The notes: generated from the sequence alone by a model not told the origin. A stretch of 64,000 nt of DNA from Sinorhizobium chiapasense (GCF_036488675.1 NZ_CP133148.1:2356001-2420000); one strand, 5' to 3'. Positions 17,582-27,182 are shown, counted from the first letter of the stretch. Translations and numbers: made by a program.

Positions 17582-17755
17582 CTCTCGTCAAAGAAGCGGT
17601 GTATACAGATAGGCCCCTATCCAGCACGCCCGAGAGTCGCAAGACGCGGCCGGATCACATCTCTGGCATATTGCCGACCAGCCCCTGCAGCACCGGCACT
17701 TTCATGGACTCCCAATCACGCGATTGCTACTCTTCCAACCGGGAGTAAGGGGCGC

Positions 17756-19561
17756 ATGAAGCGGCGACTGGCAGCAATTCTGGACGCGGACTTTTCCGGC
17801 TACAGCCGGATGATGCGGCATGACGAGGCCGGCACGTTCGCGGCACTGAAGGCCCATCAGACGGAAGTCATCCTTCCCGCCATTGCCGGTCATGGCGGGC
17901 GGGTCGTCAGCCACATCGGCGACGGCCTGCTCGCCGAGTTTTCGAGCGTCGTCGAGGCGGTGACCTCAGCGTTGGAGATTCAGCAGGCGATGCTCCGGCG
18001 CAATGAAACCATGGACCCCGACCGGCACATGCACCTGCGTATCGGCATCCATCTCGGCGACGTCATCGTCGAGGATGACGGCATCCATGGCGACGGTGTC
18101 ATCGTCGCCGCGCGGCTTCAGGAAATCGCCCCTCCGGGCGGCATCTGCCTGTCGCAACAGGTCCACGACCATATCGCCGCAAAGCTCGATGTTCCCTTGA
18201 CCGATCTCGGCCGTTGCACGCTCGCCGACATTCGTCACCCCGTTCGCGTCTGGCGATGGACGCCGGACGAAAAGCCCGGCAGCCCGGCAGCGGCTCGACC
18301 CGATGGAGAGGCGCGGTCCGACCGCCCGCCGTCCGCTCGCACCCTGCCCGACCGCAAGCGGCCGTCGATCGCCGTGCTGCCCTTCATCAACCTGTCGAGC
18401 GTCGACGAGCAGGAGCATTTTGCCGACGGCTTCACCGAGGAGCTCATCCACACGCTCGCGCGCTGCCGCTGGCTGCAGGTCGTCGCCCGCAACTCCTCCT
18501 TCGCCTACAAGGGCAAGCCCGTCAACGTCCGGAAGGCCGCCGAAGACCTCGGCGTCAAATACGTGATCGAGGGCAGCGTCCGGCGCTCCGGCGACCGCAT
18601 CCGCATCACCGCGCAGTTGCTCCGCGCGGAAAGCGCCACGCTTCTGTGGGCGGAGCGCTACGACCGGACGCTCGATGACCTCTTCTTGCTGCAGGACGAG
18701 ATCGCCGGCGAGATCACCGGGACGGTCGGGCCCGAGCTCGGCATCATCGAATTCGCCGCGCTTCGCGGACAGACCGCCGCCGACATGGATGCCTGGGACA
18801 TCTACCTGAAAGGCCTCTGGCATCTCTACAAGTTCAATCTGGATGACCTGAAGATCGCGAAGGACCTCTTTGAAAACGCAACCGGCGTCGATCCGACATT
18901 CGCGCAGGCCTATGCGCGCCTCGCCTATGTACACATCCAGCTCGGCTGGTACGGCGCCATGGACGAGCGGGGCGCCAGGATCACCGATGCCATCCGGCTC
19001 GCGGAGCGGGCGATCGCGCTCGACAGCCGGGAACCCGCTGCCCATCTCGCCCTTGGCCGGGCGCTGGCGCTGCGCGGCCAGCCGGAACGCGGCATCACCT
19101 ACCTGCGCACCGCGCTCGAACTCGATGCGAGCTTTGCGCAAGGGCATTTCGCCCTCGGCCAGGCGCTTTGCTACGTCGAGCGCCCCGAGGAGGGCATCGC
19201 CGAAATCAACGAGGCGTTCCGGCTGAGCCCGCGCGATCCGCATCTCTGGACGTTCCACAACATGCTTGCGATCGCGCATTACCAGTCGGGACGGCTCGTG
19301 GAGGCCGAAGCCGCCGCCCGTGCGTCGCTCAGGCAGGAAAACACCACCTTCTGGCCGGCGATGGTATTGACGGCGGTCGTCGGCGCACAGGGTAACGCCG
19401 GGGCGGCCCCTGCGGCGCTCTCCGAGCTTCTCAAGTTCCGGCCGGAGATGACGCTCGAAAAGGCCCGCGCCGAATTCTATTTCGGCGGCATTCCGGTCAT
19501 GCAGGAGCACTTCATCGACCGCTTCGCCGCCGACCTCGAGCGGGCCGGACTGCCGCAATAG
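17756..19561 (+). CDS. Class III cyclase with TolB-like and TPR regions (cyclase 2)
   Basis: A 601-residue protein. The cyclase domain (1-165) begins LAAILDADFSGYSRMM, keeping the first catalytic Asp although the usual VVGYS is FSGYS, then IGDGLLAEF with the second Asp and GDVIVEDDGIHGDGVIVAAR. Unlike cyclase 1, no clear membrane span follows; a Pro/Arg-rich linker leads to the TolB-like region (PSIAVLPFINLSSVDEQEHF, LLWAERYDRTLDDLFLLQDE) and TPR units (AERAIALDSREPAAHLALGR, TALELDASFAQGHFALGQAL). It is probably cytoplasmic. GGAGTAAGGGG precedes the ATG. It diverges from the L,D-transpeptidase gene over 174 bases. Nucleotide product and stimulus are unknown. Confidence 0.9.
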   Translation: MKRRLAAILDADFSGYSRMMRHDEAGTFAALKAHQTEVILPAIAGHGGRVVSHIGDGLLAEFSSVVEAVTSALEIQQAMLRRNETMDPDRHMHLRIGIHLGDVIVEDDGIHGDGVIVAARLQEIAPPGGICLSQQVHDHIAAKLDVPLTDLGRCTLADIRHPVRVWRWTPDEKPGSPAAARPDGEARSDRPPSARTLPDRKRPSIAVLPFINLSSVDEQEHFADGFTEELIHTLARCRWLQVVARNSSFAYKGKPVNVRKAAEDLGVKYVIEGSVRRSGDRIRITAQLLRAESATLLWAERYDRTLDDLFLLQDEIAGEITGTVGPELGIIEFAALRGQTAADMDAWDIYLKGLWHLYKFNLDDLKIAKDLFENATGVDPTFAQAYARLAYVHIQLGWYGAMDERGARITDAIRLAERAIALDSREPAAHLALGRALALRGQPERGITYLRTALELDASFAQGHFALGQALCYVERPEEGIAEINEAFRLSPRDPHLWTFHNMLAIAHYQSGRLVEAEAAARASLRQENTTFWPAMVLTAVVGAQGNAGAAPAALSELLKFRPEMTLEKARAEFYFGGIPVMQEHFIDRFAADLERAGLPQ

Positions 19562-19629
19562 ACAGTGCCGGAGAAGCTGCGGGACGAGGAGGCTCGCCTT
19601 TTGCCGCTGCTTCTCCGGCTCCCCCGCCT

Positions 19630-19737
19630 AAGCAATTCCAGGAAAAGCGTGTAACGGTTTTCCGTGCGGAATTGCGTAAATTCAAAGCAATTCCGTGTGC
19701 GATGGTTTCGCCTCCGGAATTGCGTCGTTTCAAAGAA
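19630..19737. repeat. CAATTCC/GGAATTG palindromic intergenic repeat
   Basis: GCAATTCCAGGAAAAGCGTG pairs with ACGGTTTTCC and GCGGAATTGC; CGGAATTGCG occurs three times in direct and inverted order up to 19737. It lies between the convergent ends of cyclase 2 and ftsZ2 and may end both transcripts as a hairpin. Confidence 0.75.
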
Positions 19738-20781
19738 CTATTGCAGCGTGCGCGATGCAACCTGTGCCGGCTGGCCGTTGACCATCTCGGGCTGGCCCTG
19801 GGTGTCGCCGGTCGTGCGCGGGCTGTCGAGACCCGTTGCCACCACCGAGACCCGGAAGGTGCCGTCGAGCGTGCGGTCGAAGATCGCGCCAACGACTATG
19901 TCGGCCTCGTCATAGACCTCCTCGCGGATGCGCGTCGCCGCCTCGTCGACCTCGAACAGCGTCATGTCCATGCCGCCGGAGATCGAGACCAGCACGCCCT
20001 TGGCGCCACGCATCGAGACTTCGTCGAGCAGCGGATTGGCGATCGCGGCTTCCGCCGCCATCATCGCGCGGCTCTCGCCGGTCGCCTCGCCCGTTCCCAT
20101 CATCGCCCGGCCCATGCCCTTCATCACCGTCTTCACGTCGGCGAAGTCGAGGTTCATCAAACCTTCCTTGACGATCAGATCGGTAATGCAGCTCACGCCC
20201 GAATAAAGCACCCGGTCGGCGATCATGAAGGCGTCGGCAAAGGTAGTCTTCGCGTCGGCGATGCGGAAGAGGTTCTGGTTGGGGATGACGATCACCGTGT
20301 CGGCGCTCTCGCGCAGCCGCTCGATGCCCATCTCCGCGGTCTGCATGCGCCGCCGGCCCTCGAAGCTGAAGGGTTTGGTGACAACGGCGACCGTCAGGAT
20401 GCCGGCCCGCCGCGCAGCCTCCGCAATCACCGGCGCCGCCCCGGTACCGGTGCCGCCGCCCATGCCGGCGGTGACGAAGCACATGTGCGTGCCGCCCAGA
20501 TGATCCATGATCTCGTCGATCGACTCCTGCGCCGCCGCATTGCCGATATCCGGCAGCGAGCCGGCACCGAGGCCCTCGGTGACGGCGGTGCCGAGCTGGA
20601 TGCGCCGCTCCGCCTTCGACATCGAAAGCGCCTGCGCGTCGGTATTGGCGGCGATGAAATCGACCCCCTGCAGGTTCTCGGTGATCATGTTGTTGATGGC
20701 GTTGCCGCCCCCGCCGCCGACACCGATGACAGTGATTTTCGGACGCATCTCCGTGATGATCGGCTTCTTGAACTCTGTCAT
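19738..20781 (-). CDS. ftsZ2: FtsZ-like tubulin homologue lacking the C-terminal tail
   Basis: A 347-residue protein with all N-terminal FtsZ GTPase motifs: [18 protein letters not shown] (T1), [12 protein letters not shown] (T3), the tubulin signature [13 protein letters not shown] (T4), [20 protein letters not shown] (T6/T7 region) and [20 protein letters not shown]. Main FtsZ of rhizobia is near 590 residues with a long linker and a C-terminal peptide for FtsA/ZipA-type partners; here the protein ends soon after the globular core. Sinorhizobium is known to carry such a shortened second FtsZ dispensable for growth. It could copolymerise with or modulate FtsZ1. GGAGAAGAG precedes the ATG. 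No division gene is nearby. Confidence 0.95.
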   Translation of the reverse strand: MTEFKKPIITEMRPKITVIGVGGGGGNAINNMITENLQGVDFIAANTDAQALSMSKAERRIQLGTAVTEGLGAGSLPDIGNAAAQESIDEIMDHLGGTHMCFVTAGMGGGTGTGAAPVIAEAARRAGILTVAVVTKPFSFEGRRRMQTAEMGIERLRESADTVIVIPNQNLFRIADAKTTFADAFMIADRVLYSGVSCITDLIVKEGLMNLDFADVKTVMKGMGRAMMGTGEATGESRAMMAAEAAIANPLLDEVSMRGAKGVLVSISGGMDMTLFEVDEAATRIREEVYDEADIVVGAIFDRTLDGTFRVSVVATGLDSPRTTGDTQGQPEMVNGQPAQVASRTLQ

Positions 20782-20998
20782 GGCTCTTCTCCTTGGGCAG
20801 TTTCGTGGGGCTCGTCCGTCCCCGAAAACTGCGACGAAAGCGGTGCGGGCGCGAATCAGTCGCTCATTTTAGGAACTCAAAAAGGCCACGGAGAAGGCAA
20901 GAACGGCAAAAACGAGGCAAGTCCACAGCTACGTGCGGCCAGACTCAGAAAATGGCACTGCACGCGTCGGCAGGGATCAAGGCAGGCAGGGCGATTGT

Positions 20999-21400
20999 CT
21001 ACGTCTGCTCGATCGGCCGCGACGTAGCCCATCGCCGAAGCGGTGGTTCGCGGTCGTCGAACGCCGCCTCGAAGCAGGCGGAGGCGAGCACTGCATGCAT
21101 ATGAAGCGTCGCCGAGCCTATATTGCGGAAGCCGTGCCGGAGACCGGCGGGAACGATCAGCGATTGACCGGGCGTCAGGACTGCGCGCTGCGCGCCAAGG
21201 CGGATCTCCGCCTCGCCCGCCAGCACGGTCAGTACCTCCTCGACGAAATGGAAATGGTCGGGCGCCCCGGCGCCGGGCAAGACCCATTGCTCGAATATGC
21301 AGAGCTCGCTTGCGCCCACGGAAGCGGCGACATTCATCCGGGTCTGTACGCCCGGGCGCCATTCCTCGAGCGGCTGGTCGGCATGCGAGAGGATGTTCAT
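20999..21400 (-). CDS. Small cupin-domain protein
   Basis: A 133-residue single cupin. The first cupin motif is present as APDHFHFVEEVLTVLAGEAE (metal ligands His, His, Glu) and the second as PAGLRHGFRNIGSATLHMHA. Such proteins hold a metal in a small barrel and may be dioxygenases, isomerases or binding proteins; nothing here narrows it. AGGGG precedes the ATG at 21400. It follows the HAD-ATPase gene on the same strand after 48 bases, so cotranscription is possible. The 217 bases between it and the ftsZ2 start show no gene. Confidence 0.8.
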   Translation of the reverse strand: MNILSHADQPLEEWRPGVQTRMNVAASVGASELCIFEQWVLPGAGAPDHFHFVEEVLTVLAGEAEIRLGAQRAVLTPGQSLIVPAGLRHGFRNIGSATLHMHAVLASACFEAAFDDREPPLRRWATSRPIEQT

Positions 21401-21448
21401 TGGCAGCCCCTGTTACGCTAAGAATGATGCGATATAAACGGGTCAGTC

Positions 21449-23155
21449 CTACCCCGATGCGGCTGCGATGTAGCGGCGGCGCACCGCCTCGGCGATCCCG
21501 TCGCGGCTCTCGGCGGGAGAGAGCGAGCGATCCTCCTCGATCCCTGCGGCTTCCTCTGCCAGCTCCGCGTCGCCGATGCTTTCGCCGAACCATTTCGAGT
21601 AGTCGCCGCCCCGCAGATGATGCTCCCAGGTCTCGTCATTGATCCCCTCGGCAATCTGCAGGAAGATCATCAGGTTGTGGGCACGCAGGTTCATCTCTTC
21701 GTCCGGACCGCGGAAATAGAAGCTCGCCTCCTCGTCCAGATGGCCTTCGGCATATTTGCGCGTGTGGCGCTTGCGGACCTGCCGCGGCTTTTCAACCCGG
21801 ATGCGCCGCACGGGCGCGGCGCTCGATCGCTGCCAGAAAAGGACCTCATCGTGCGCCCGCGGCTCGTCAAGACCGTCCGGCGGCGCTTCTTCGACAGCCG
21901 CACAAAGAACCTCGATCGCCTCGCGCGCCTTCGGACCGAGTGCTGCAACGGCGGTGACAGCCGCGAGCACGTCCGGAGAAACGGAATCCGGATGAACGGT
22001 GATCATGATCATGCCCGAGCGATCGTCCGCAAGAGCGAGCGAAGCGCTGTCGCGTGACGCCGGCAGGGCGAGATGCGCCTCGTCGATGATCAGCCAGTGC
22101 GGCCTGCCTGTCTTGGCGCGAAAGGCGGACAGGGCCGGCATCAACTCGGCGAAGAACTCCGGGCGTTCCTCGACTTCAAGGCCGAGCGCATTGATCGCAA
22201 CATTGTTGTCCGGATTGGCGAGGAGTTCCACGATCTCGCCGCCCGTGGGCGGTACCAGATTGCTGCCCACGGTCACGGTACCTTCGAGGCCCTCATAATC
22301 GCCTTCCGCATCGAAAACGCAGAACTGTGAGCGCCGCTCCTGCAACCGCTCCGAAAGCGCCGTCACCAGCATCGACTTGCCGCTGCCGGAGCTTCCGGCA
22401 ATCAGCAGCACGTCGCGCGGCCCGATTTCGACCGACCCGTCGGCGTCCTCGCCGATCGGAACCCGGTGCCGCTCGTTGATGCAAAGCGCGTGGTCGCGCT
22501 CGATGATCTCGGCGATCAGTTCTTCGACGCCTTCGCCGCGCGCGCCAACGAGCACCAGATCGGCCGTGTCCTTCAGCGCCGGCAGGGCGTTTGCGACCGC
22601 GGCACCGCAACCGACCGTCCTCAGCAGCGCGTGATCGTTCTCGGCGTCGCCGACAGCCACGACGTTCAGCAAGGAAAGCTGCATCTCCTCGAGTGCCGAC
22701 TTGAGCCCGGTCGCCTTGTTGACGCCGGTCGGAAGCACCATCACCGCACCCTTGTTGAAAATGATCTCGAGTTCGAGACCCAGTTCTTTGATTGTTTCGA
22801 GCGCGGCAGCTTGATGTGGCTCCCAGGTGGCGACGATGCAGCGCCCGACCGATATGTCGTCGACGCCCTTCCGCCGTAGTAGTTCGACGAAAGCCGGTGG
22901 CGGTGCCGGCGCGACCGGCTTTTCTTCTTCGCCGTCGGGCGAATAAAGCAAGGCGCCGTTCTCGACGACGATCTTGTCGAACAGGTCCGTGTGAGGAAAG
23001 ACACGCTTCAAATCCGGCAGCTCACGCCCGGTGACGAGCAGCAGCCTGCGGCCGGTCTCCTTCAGTCTCTTCAGGGCTTCCAGCGTTTCCTCCCGAACGA
23101 CGCCGTCCTCCGCCAGCGTGCCGTCGTAATCTGTCGCAAGGGCCATGAGATACAT
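21449..23155 (-). CDS. HAD-IIB (Cof-type) phosphatase fused to a P-loop ATPase
   Basis: A 568-residue fusion. Residues 1-220 are a HAD hydrolase: ATDYDGTLAEDG (nucleophile Asp and acid Asp), RLLLVTGRELPDLKR and VAVGDAENDHALLRTVG (metal-binding motif IV), i.e. the sugar-phosphatase-like IIB class. Residues 250-430 are a P-loop ATPase: VLLIAGSSGSGKSMLVTALS (Walker A) and GRPHWLIIDEAHLALP (Walker B with DEAH), with IMITVHPDSVSPDVL after it, resembling HerA/DUF87-type ATPases. The C-terminal 80 residues carry a conserved-looking NLRAHNLMIFLQIAEGINDE and HHLRGGDYSKWF. Joining a phosphatase with an ATPase suggests ATP-gated or regulated hydrolysis. The substrate is unknown. Confidence 0.85.
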   Translation of the reverse strand: MYLMALATDYDGTLAEDGVVREETLEALKRLKETGRRLLLVTGRELPDLKRVFPHTDLFDKIVVENGALLYSPDGEEEKPVAPAPPPAFVELLRRKGVDDISVGRCIVATWEPHQAAALETIKELGLELEIIFNKGAVMVLPTGVNKATGLKSALEEMQLSLLNVVAVGDAENDHALLRTVGCGAAVANALPALKDTADLVLVGARGEGVEELIAEIIERDHALCINERHRVPIGEDADGSVEIGPRDVLLIAGSSGSGKSMLVTALSERLQERRSQFCVFDAEGDYEGLEGTVTVGSNLVPPTGGEIVELLANPDNNVAINALGLEVEERPEFFAELMPALSAFRAKTGRPHWLIIDEAHLALPASRDSASLALADDRSGMIMITVHPDSVSPDVLAAVTAVAALGPKAREAIEVLCAAVEEAPPDGLDEPRAHDEVLFWQRSSAAPVRRIRVEKPRQVRKRHTRKYAEGHLDEEASFYFRGPDEEMNLRAHNLMIFLQIAEGINDETWEHHLRGGDYSKWFGESIGDAELAEEAAGIEEDRSLSPAESRDGIAEAVRRRYIAAASG

Positions 23156-23369
23156 TGGGCGCCGCCTCCGTTGCTGGCGGTGTGCTGGGTTCCTCCGCCG
23201 CCGCCATTGTCGTGCTGCTGAGAGGAACGTGCAGGCCCGGCGCTGGTTCCCCGGCCTTATGTCCGATTTGTGGGGAAAACAGGTTGCCTCGGAGCGATCG
23301 AACGCTCAGCGTGCCAAGCGGCGGAGTCGGCCGGCCACCGGCCCGCCAGATCGCGTGGCAATCCGCCGC

Positions 23370-23978
23370 TCACACGTTCCAGCTCGGCCGGCTCCTGACC
23401 CGCTCGTTCCAGCGCCTCACATTCCCAAGCGAATCCGGGATTTCCATGCCGAAGACCTCACCTAGCCAGCCGCAGACGCCGGCCGTGATGTCGGCGATCG
23501 AGAAGTTGTCGCCGGCGAGGAACGGCCGGCCGTCGGCAAGCTCGCGGTCGAGCCACGCCCATTTCTTCGGAACCGCCAGCCGCTCGGTCTCCGCGAAGGC
23601 GGGAAACTGCGTGAGGCGATCCTTGAAGAGCTCATCGGAATGGAGTGGGACATTGCCGATCGTCGCGAAGATCACCAGTTCCGCCCGCCGGTTCCACATC
23701 TCGACCTTGGCGCGGCTGACGGCGTCGGTGCCGAAGAGCGGCGGCTCGGGATGCGTCTCCTCGATATACCGGCAGATCGCCACGCTTTCGGTGATGATCG
23801 TGCCATCGTCAAGCTCCAGCACCGGGATCTGCCCGAGCGAATTGAGCTTGAGGAAGTCCGGCGCCTTGTGCTCGGCCGTCATCAAGTCGATCTCCTGCAT
23901 CGGCACATCAATCCCCTTCTCCTTGAGGAAGATGCGGACGCGATAGGAGTTCGGCCCCATGCCCTGGTAGAGCTTCAT
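23370..23978 (-). CDS. Glutathione S-transferase family protein
   Basis: A 202-residue protein. The N-terminal thioredoxin-like domain has MKLYQGMGPNSYRVRIFLKE with Ser/Tyr at the usual glutathione-contact positions, LGQIPVLELDDGTIITESVA (cis-Pro and the E-S glutathione-binding pair) and ICRYIEETHP. The helical C-terminal domain ends with LAGDNFSIADITAGVCGWLG, containing the N-capping box (S-I-A-D). GGAGGAAAC precedes the ATG at 23978; the frame extending to 24035 is an artefact. The gene stands alone. Substrate unknown, probably an electrophile. Confidence 0.88.
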   Translation of the reverse strand: MKLYQGMGPNSYRVRIFLKEKGIDVPMQEIDLMTAEHKAPDFLKLNSLGQIPVLELDDGTIITESVAICRYIEETHPEPPLFGTDAVSRAKVEMWNRRAELVIFATIGNVPLHSDELFKDRLTQFPAFAETERLAVPKKWAWLDRELADGRPFLAGDNFSIADITAGVCGWLGEVFGMEIPDSLGNVRRWNERVRSRPSWNV

Positions 23979-24091
23979 TGTTTCCTCCTGTGTTTGGCAA
24001 TGGCTTCCGCCGCCAGTGGCAGGAGTATGCCACACTGATTGCTTTTTTCAACCAGTTTTATTTTTAATCCAGTATGCAGCGAGTGCTGATA

Positions 24092-24119
24092 CCCCCTCTG
24101 CCCGGCAGGGCAGAGGGGG
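24092..24119 (-). terminator. Perfect 12-bp hairpin after the iron ABC operon
   Basis: CCCCCTCTGCCC (24092-24103), loop GGCA, and its exact complement 24108-24119. It lies 10 bases after the stop of the ABC ATPase gene on the minus strand. There is no T-tract, so it may stabilise the mRNA end rather than terminate by itself. Confidence 0.65.
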
Positions 24120-24129
24120 GTGCCACGTC

Positions 24130-25188
24130 CTATAGCCGCCAGCCGGCGCTGATGACGAAGGGGACGAGCGCGCCCTCGCTCAAGGCGACGCTGCTGAAGG
24201 CCTTGAGGCGCTGGCCGTCGCCAAGCGAAAGGTCGAGCGCGAAACGCTCGCCTTCGAAGACGCATGCCATGACCCGCATGAGAATACCATCGGTGCCGCG
24301 GTGGACGTGTTCCGGCCGCACGAGCACATCGGCAAGGCGCGCGCCGGCCGAGCCAATCGCATCGCGCGACCCGAGCGCCTCGCGCAGCACAGGCCAGCCG
24401 AGTTGCCGCTCACCGTTCTCCGCCACCGGCAGCCGCAAGATGCTGCCGCGGCCGATCAGGCCGCCGACGACGCGGCCCTCCGGTTTGGCGTAAATCTCCG
24501 CCGGCGGCGCCACCTGCAGGAGCCGGCCCTCCGACATCACCGCGACGTCGGTCGCCAGCGCCATCGCCTCGGCCTGGTCGTGGGTGACGTAGACCATGGT
24601 GGCGCCGGAGCGCTCGTGGAAGGCACGAAAGGTCTCCTCCATCGCCTTCCTCAGATGCTGGTCGAGATTGGCGAGCGGTTCGTCGAGCAGCACCACATCC
24701 GGCTGGGTGACGAGGCAGCGGGCGAGCGCCACGCGCTGGCGCTGGCCGCCGGACAGTGCCGACGGCCGCCGCTCGGCAAGCTCGGTGAGTTTGACCAGTG
24801 CCAGCGCCTCGCCCACGAGCTTCTGCCATGGAACACCGGAAATGCCCCTCACCTTCAAGGGATAGCCGACATTTTCCGCGACCGTCATGTGCGGCCAGAG
24901 CGCATAGGACTGGAACACCATCGCCATGTTGCGCTTTTCCGGCGGCAGCGCGCGCTCGGCATCCGAAAGGCGCCGATCGCCGTAAAAGATCGAGCCGTCC
25001 GTCGGCTGCTCGAAGCCGGCGATCATCCGGAGCACCGTCGTCTTGCCGCAGCCGGACGGGCCGAGGAGCGCGAGGAAGGCCTGGCGGCGCAGCGCCAGCG
25101 AGACGTCGGCCACCGCCGGCCGGCCATTCCCGAAAGACTTGGCGGCTCCAAAATCCTTGGTGAGATGGTTGAGGATCAGTTGCGCCAC
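24130..25188 (-). CDS. ABC transporter ATP-binding protein (iron(III)/spermidine-type)
   Basis: A 352-residue protein. Walker A is LGPSGCGKTTVLRMIAGF, Q-loop VFQSYALWPHMTVAENVGYP, signature ALSGGQRQRVALARCLV, Walker B DVVLLDEPLANLDQHLR and the switch His in YVTHDQAEAMAL. The C-terminal 110 residues form a TOBE-like region (DVLVRPEHVHRG). This is the CysA/PotA/FbpC class. Start GTG at 25188 overlaps the permease end by 13 bases and has GGAGGG 9 bases upstream. It energises the import system encoded by 25176-28170. Confidence 0.92.
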   Translation of the reverse strand: MAQLILNHLTKDFGAAKSFGNGRPAVADVSLALRRQAFLALLGPSGCGKTTVLRMIAGFEQPTDGSIFYGDRRLSDAERALPPEKRNMAMVFQSYALWPHMTVAENVGYPLKVRGISGVPWQKLVGEALALVKLTELAERRPSALSGGQRQRVALARCLVTQPDVVLLDEPLANLDQHLRKAMEETFRAFHERSGATMVYVTHDQAEAMALATDVAVMSEGRLLQVAPPAEIYAKPEGRVVGGLIGRGSILRLPVAENGERQLGWPVLREALGSRDAIGSAGARLADVLVRPEHVHRGTDGILMRVMACVFEGERFALDLSLGDGQRLKAFSSVALSEGALVPFVISAGWRL

Positions 25189-27182
25189 GGCAGCACGCCC
25201 TCCGGCAGGTACTTTGCGAAAAATTCGAGCGCCGCCATCAGCGCGATCACCAGGAGGACGACGAGCACCGAGAGCGCCGAAGCGAGATCGGACGAGCCGC
25301 TGTCGTCGAGATTGAAGATCGCAACACCCAGCGTCTGCGTGCCCGCCGACCAGAGCAGCGCCGAGACCGTCAGCTCGTTCGCCGCGATCAGGAAGACGAG
25401 GATGACGGAGGCCCCGGCGGCGGGCGCGATCAGCGGCAGGAGCACATCGCGCATGCGGCGCGAGAAGCCGGCGCCGGCAAGCCGCGCCGCCTCCTCGAGC
25501 GAGGGGTCCATCTGCATGAATGCGCTCATTACCGGCTTGAGGCTGACGGCGAGGAAGGAGGAGAAATAGGCGGCGAGGATGATCCAGATCGTGCCGTAGA
25601 GCGAGACACCGATGAACGGCAGCGGCGCGACGAAGGTGAGGATGAAGGCGACGGCGAGCACGATGCCGGGCAGCGCATAGGGGATCTCGATCAGGATGGC
25701 GATGAGGTTGGCGAGCGCGCCCTTCCGCCGCGTCATCAGATAGGCGGCCGGCACGGTGACGGCGAGCAGACCCAGCGCCGCGGTGGAGGCGAGGAACAAC
25801 GAATTTTTCAGCGCCGTCAGCGTGATCGACTGGCGGAACAGGATCTCGCCATAGGCGCTGAGCGACATGGTCTTGAAATTGAGCGGCACGCCATAGGCCG
25901 GCACCAGCGAGCTTGCGATAAGCGCGAGGAGCGGTGCGACCAGCACCAGCGCCAGCACCGCCGAAAGCAGCGTCTCGACAGCGATGCGCCAACGCCCGAG
26001 CGAAAAGGCGGCGCGTGCGCCGGAATGGCCGATCAGGCGATAGTCGCGGCCGGAAAGCGCGCGCTGCTGCACAAGAAGCCCGCCGGCGGAGATCACCGCG
26101 ATCAGCGTCGAGATCAGCGCAATCTCGCCGAAGGTGGCGGCGCCGAAACTTGCCAGCCGGCTGAAGATCAGCGTCGGCAAGGTCTCGATGCCGGCGGGAA
26201 TGCCGAGGATCCCCGGAATGCCGAAATTGCCGATGCCGGAGACGAAGGCGATCGCCCCGCCGGCGATCAGCCCCGGAGTTGCCAGCGGCAACACGATATC
26301 GCGAAAGACCCTGAACGGGCCGGCGCCCGCAAGCCGCGCCGCCTCGATGCCGTCGCGCGGGCTCGCCGCAAGCCCGGCTTTCAGCGCCAGGAAGACGAGC
26401 GGCGCATGCTGCACGCCGAGGAGCAACGCGATGCCGGAAAGCGAATAGAGCGGCTGCGGACTGCCGAGCGGCGGCGCAAGCCCGAGCGTCTTTAAAAGCG
26501 GGCTCGCCGGCCCCGACATCTCGACCCAGGCAAGCGCCGTCACCTGCGGCGGGATCATCATCGGCAGCATGAAGGCAAAGCTTAAAATCAGCTTGCCGCG
26601 AACGTCGGTGAGCGCCACAGCGAAGGCGAAGAGCGAGCCGAGGAGAAGCGAGACGACCATGCCGCCGGTGGCGGTAACAAGCGTGTTGCGAAGCGCGGCA
26701 AAGGTTGCCGGCTCGAAAATGAGCCGCGCCGCCTCACCGACGACAAGCCCGCTCAAGCCCGCCCCGGCCAGACGGGCGAGCGGCAGCACGGAAAGCAGCA
26801 GCACGGCACCGAGCACGAAGGGCAGAAGCCAGGCCGGCTCGCCAGACGCTGATCGCCGCCTCAGCGAGCGGAGGGCGCGCCCTGCCCGGCCATCGCTTGG
26901 CAAGCTGTCCTTAAGGGAACCATCTTCCGTAACGTGAGGCATCGCCGGCAACTCGACGCCGCTCAACGCCCGCGCCAGTACGTTCGGCAGTTTTGCGGAA
27001 GCGGTTTGGGGAGGCCGGCTTTCCGCCGCCTCCCCGCCACCGAATAGAAACCGCAATGGGCCGAAACCCGCCCTGGACAAAAAGCGTCGAGGCGACTCCG
27101 GGAATCCGGAGCCGCCTTCCGCGTCAGATTCCGCCGGAGCGCTTCGGCGCCGGCTGCGGGCGATCTCGTCCGCTCGCGTCAT
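25176..27182 (-). CDS. ABC transporter permease with two fused permease domains (FbpB-type)
   Basis: About 668 residues. Two permease halves each with about six spans and an EAA loop: ASPRDGIEAARLAGAGPFRV then RDIVLPLATPGLIAG, and DPSLEEAARLAGAGFSRRMR then DVLLPLIAPAAGASV. This double-length form is typical of iron(III) and related importers. The N-terminus is uncertain: ATG 27182 lies 7 bases after the binding-protein stop but adds about 80 hydrophilic, Arg/Pro-rich residues encoded by hairpin-forming DNA; ATG 26942 would leave a normal N-terminus. Neither has a strong ribosome site. The product forms the inner-membrane channel. Confidence 0.88.
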   Translation of the reverse strand: MTRADEIARSRRRSAPAESDAEGGSGFPESPRRFLSRAGFGPLRFLFGGGEAAESRPPQTASAKLPNVLARALSGVELPAMPHVTEDGSLKDSLPSDGRAGRALRSLRRRSASGEPAWLLPFVLGAVLLLSVLPLARLAGAGLSGLVVGEAARLIFEPATFAALRNTLVTATGGMVVSLLLGSLFAFAVALTDVRGKLILSFAFMLPMMIPPQVTALAWVEMSGPASPLLKTLGLAPPLGSPQPLYSLSGIALLLGVQHAPLVFLALKAGLAASPRDGIEAARLAGAGPFRVFRDIVLPLATPGLIAGGAIAFVSGIGNFGIPGILGIPAGIETLPTLIFSRLASFGAATFGEIALISTLIAVISAGGLLVQQRALSGRDYRLIGHSGARAAFSLGRWRIAVETLLSAVLALVLVAPLLALIASSLVPAYGVPLNFKTMSLSAYGEILFRQSITLTALKNSLFLASTAALGLLAVTVPAAYLMTRRKGALANLIAILIEIPYALPGIVLAVAFILTFVAPLPFIGVSLYGTIWIILAAYFSSFLAVSLKPVMSAFMQMDPSLEEAARLAGAGFSRRMRDVLLPLIAPAAGASVILVFLIAANELTVSALLWSAGTQTLGVAIFNLDDSGSSDLASALSVLVVLLVIALMAALEFFAKYLPEGVLPWRN
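27018..27118 (-). promoter_or_regulatory. Two hairpins between the binding-protein and permease genes
   Basis: GGGGAGGC...GCCTCCCC forms an 8-bp stem near 27018-27045, and GGCGACTCCGG...CCGGAGCCGCC a near-perfect 11-bp stem near 27090-27117. Hairpins after a periplasmic binding-protein gene often protect its mRNA so that it is made in excess. Their presence argues that the annotated start of the permease at 27182 may be too far upstream. Confidence 0.45.
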
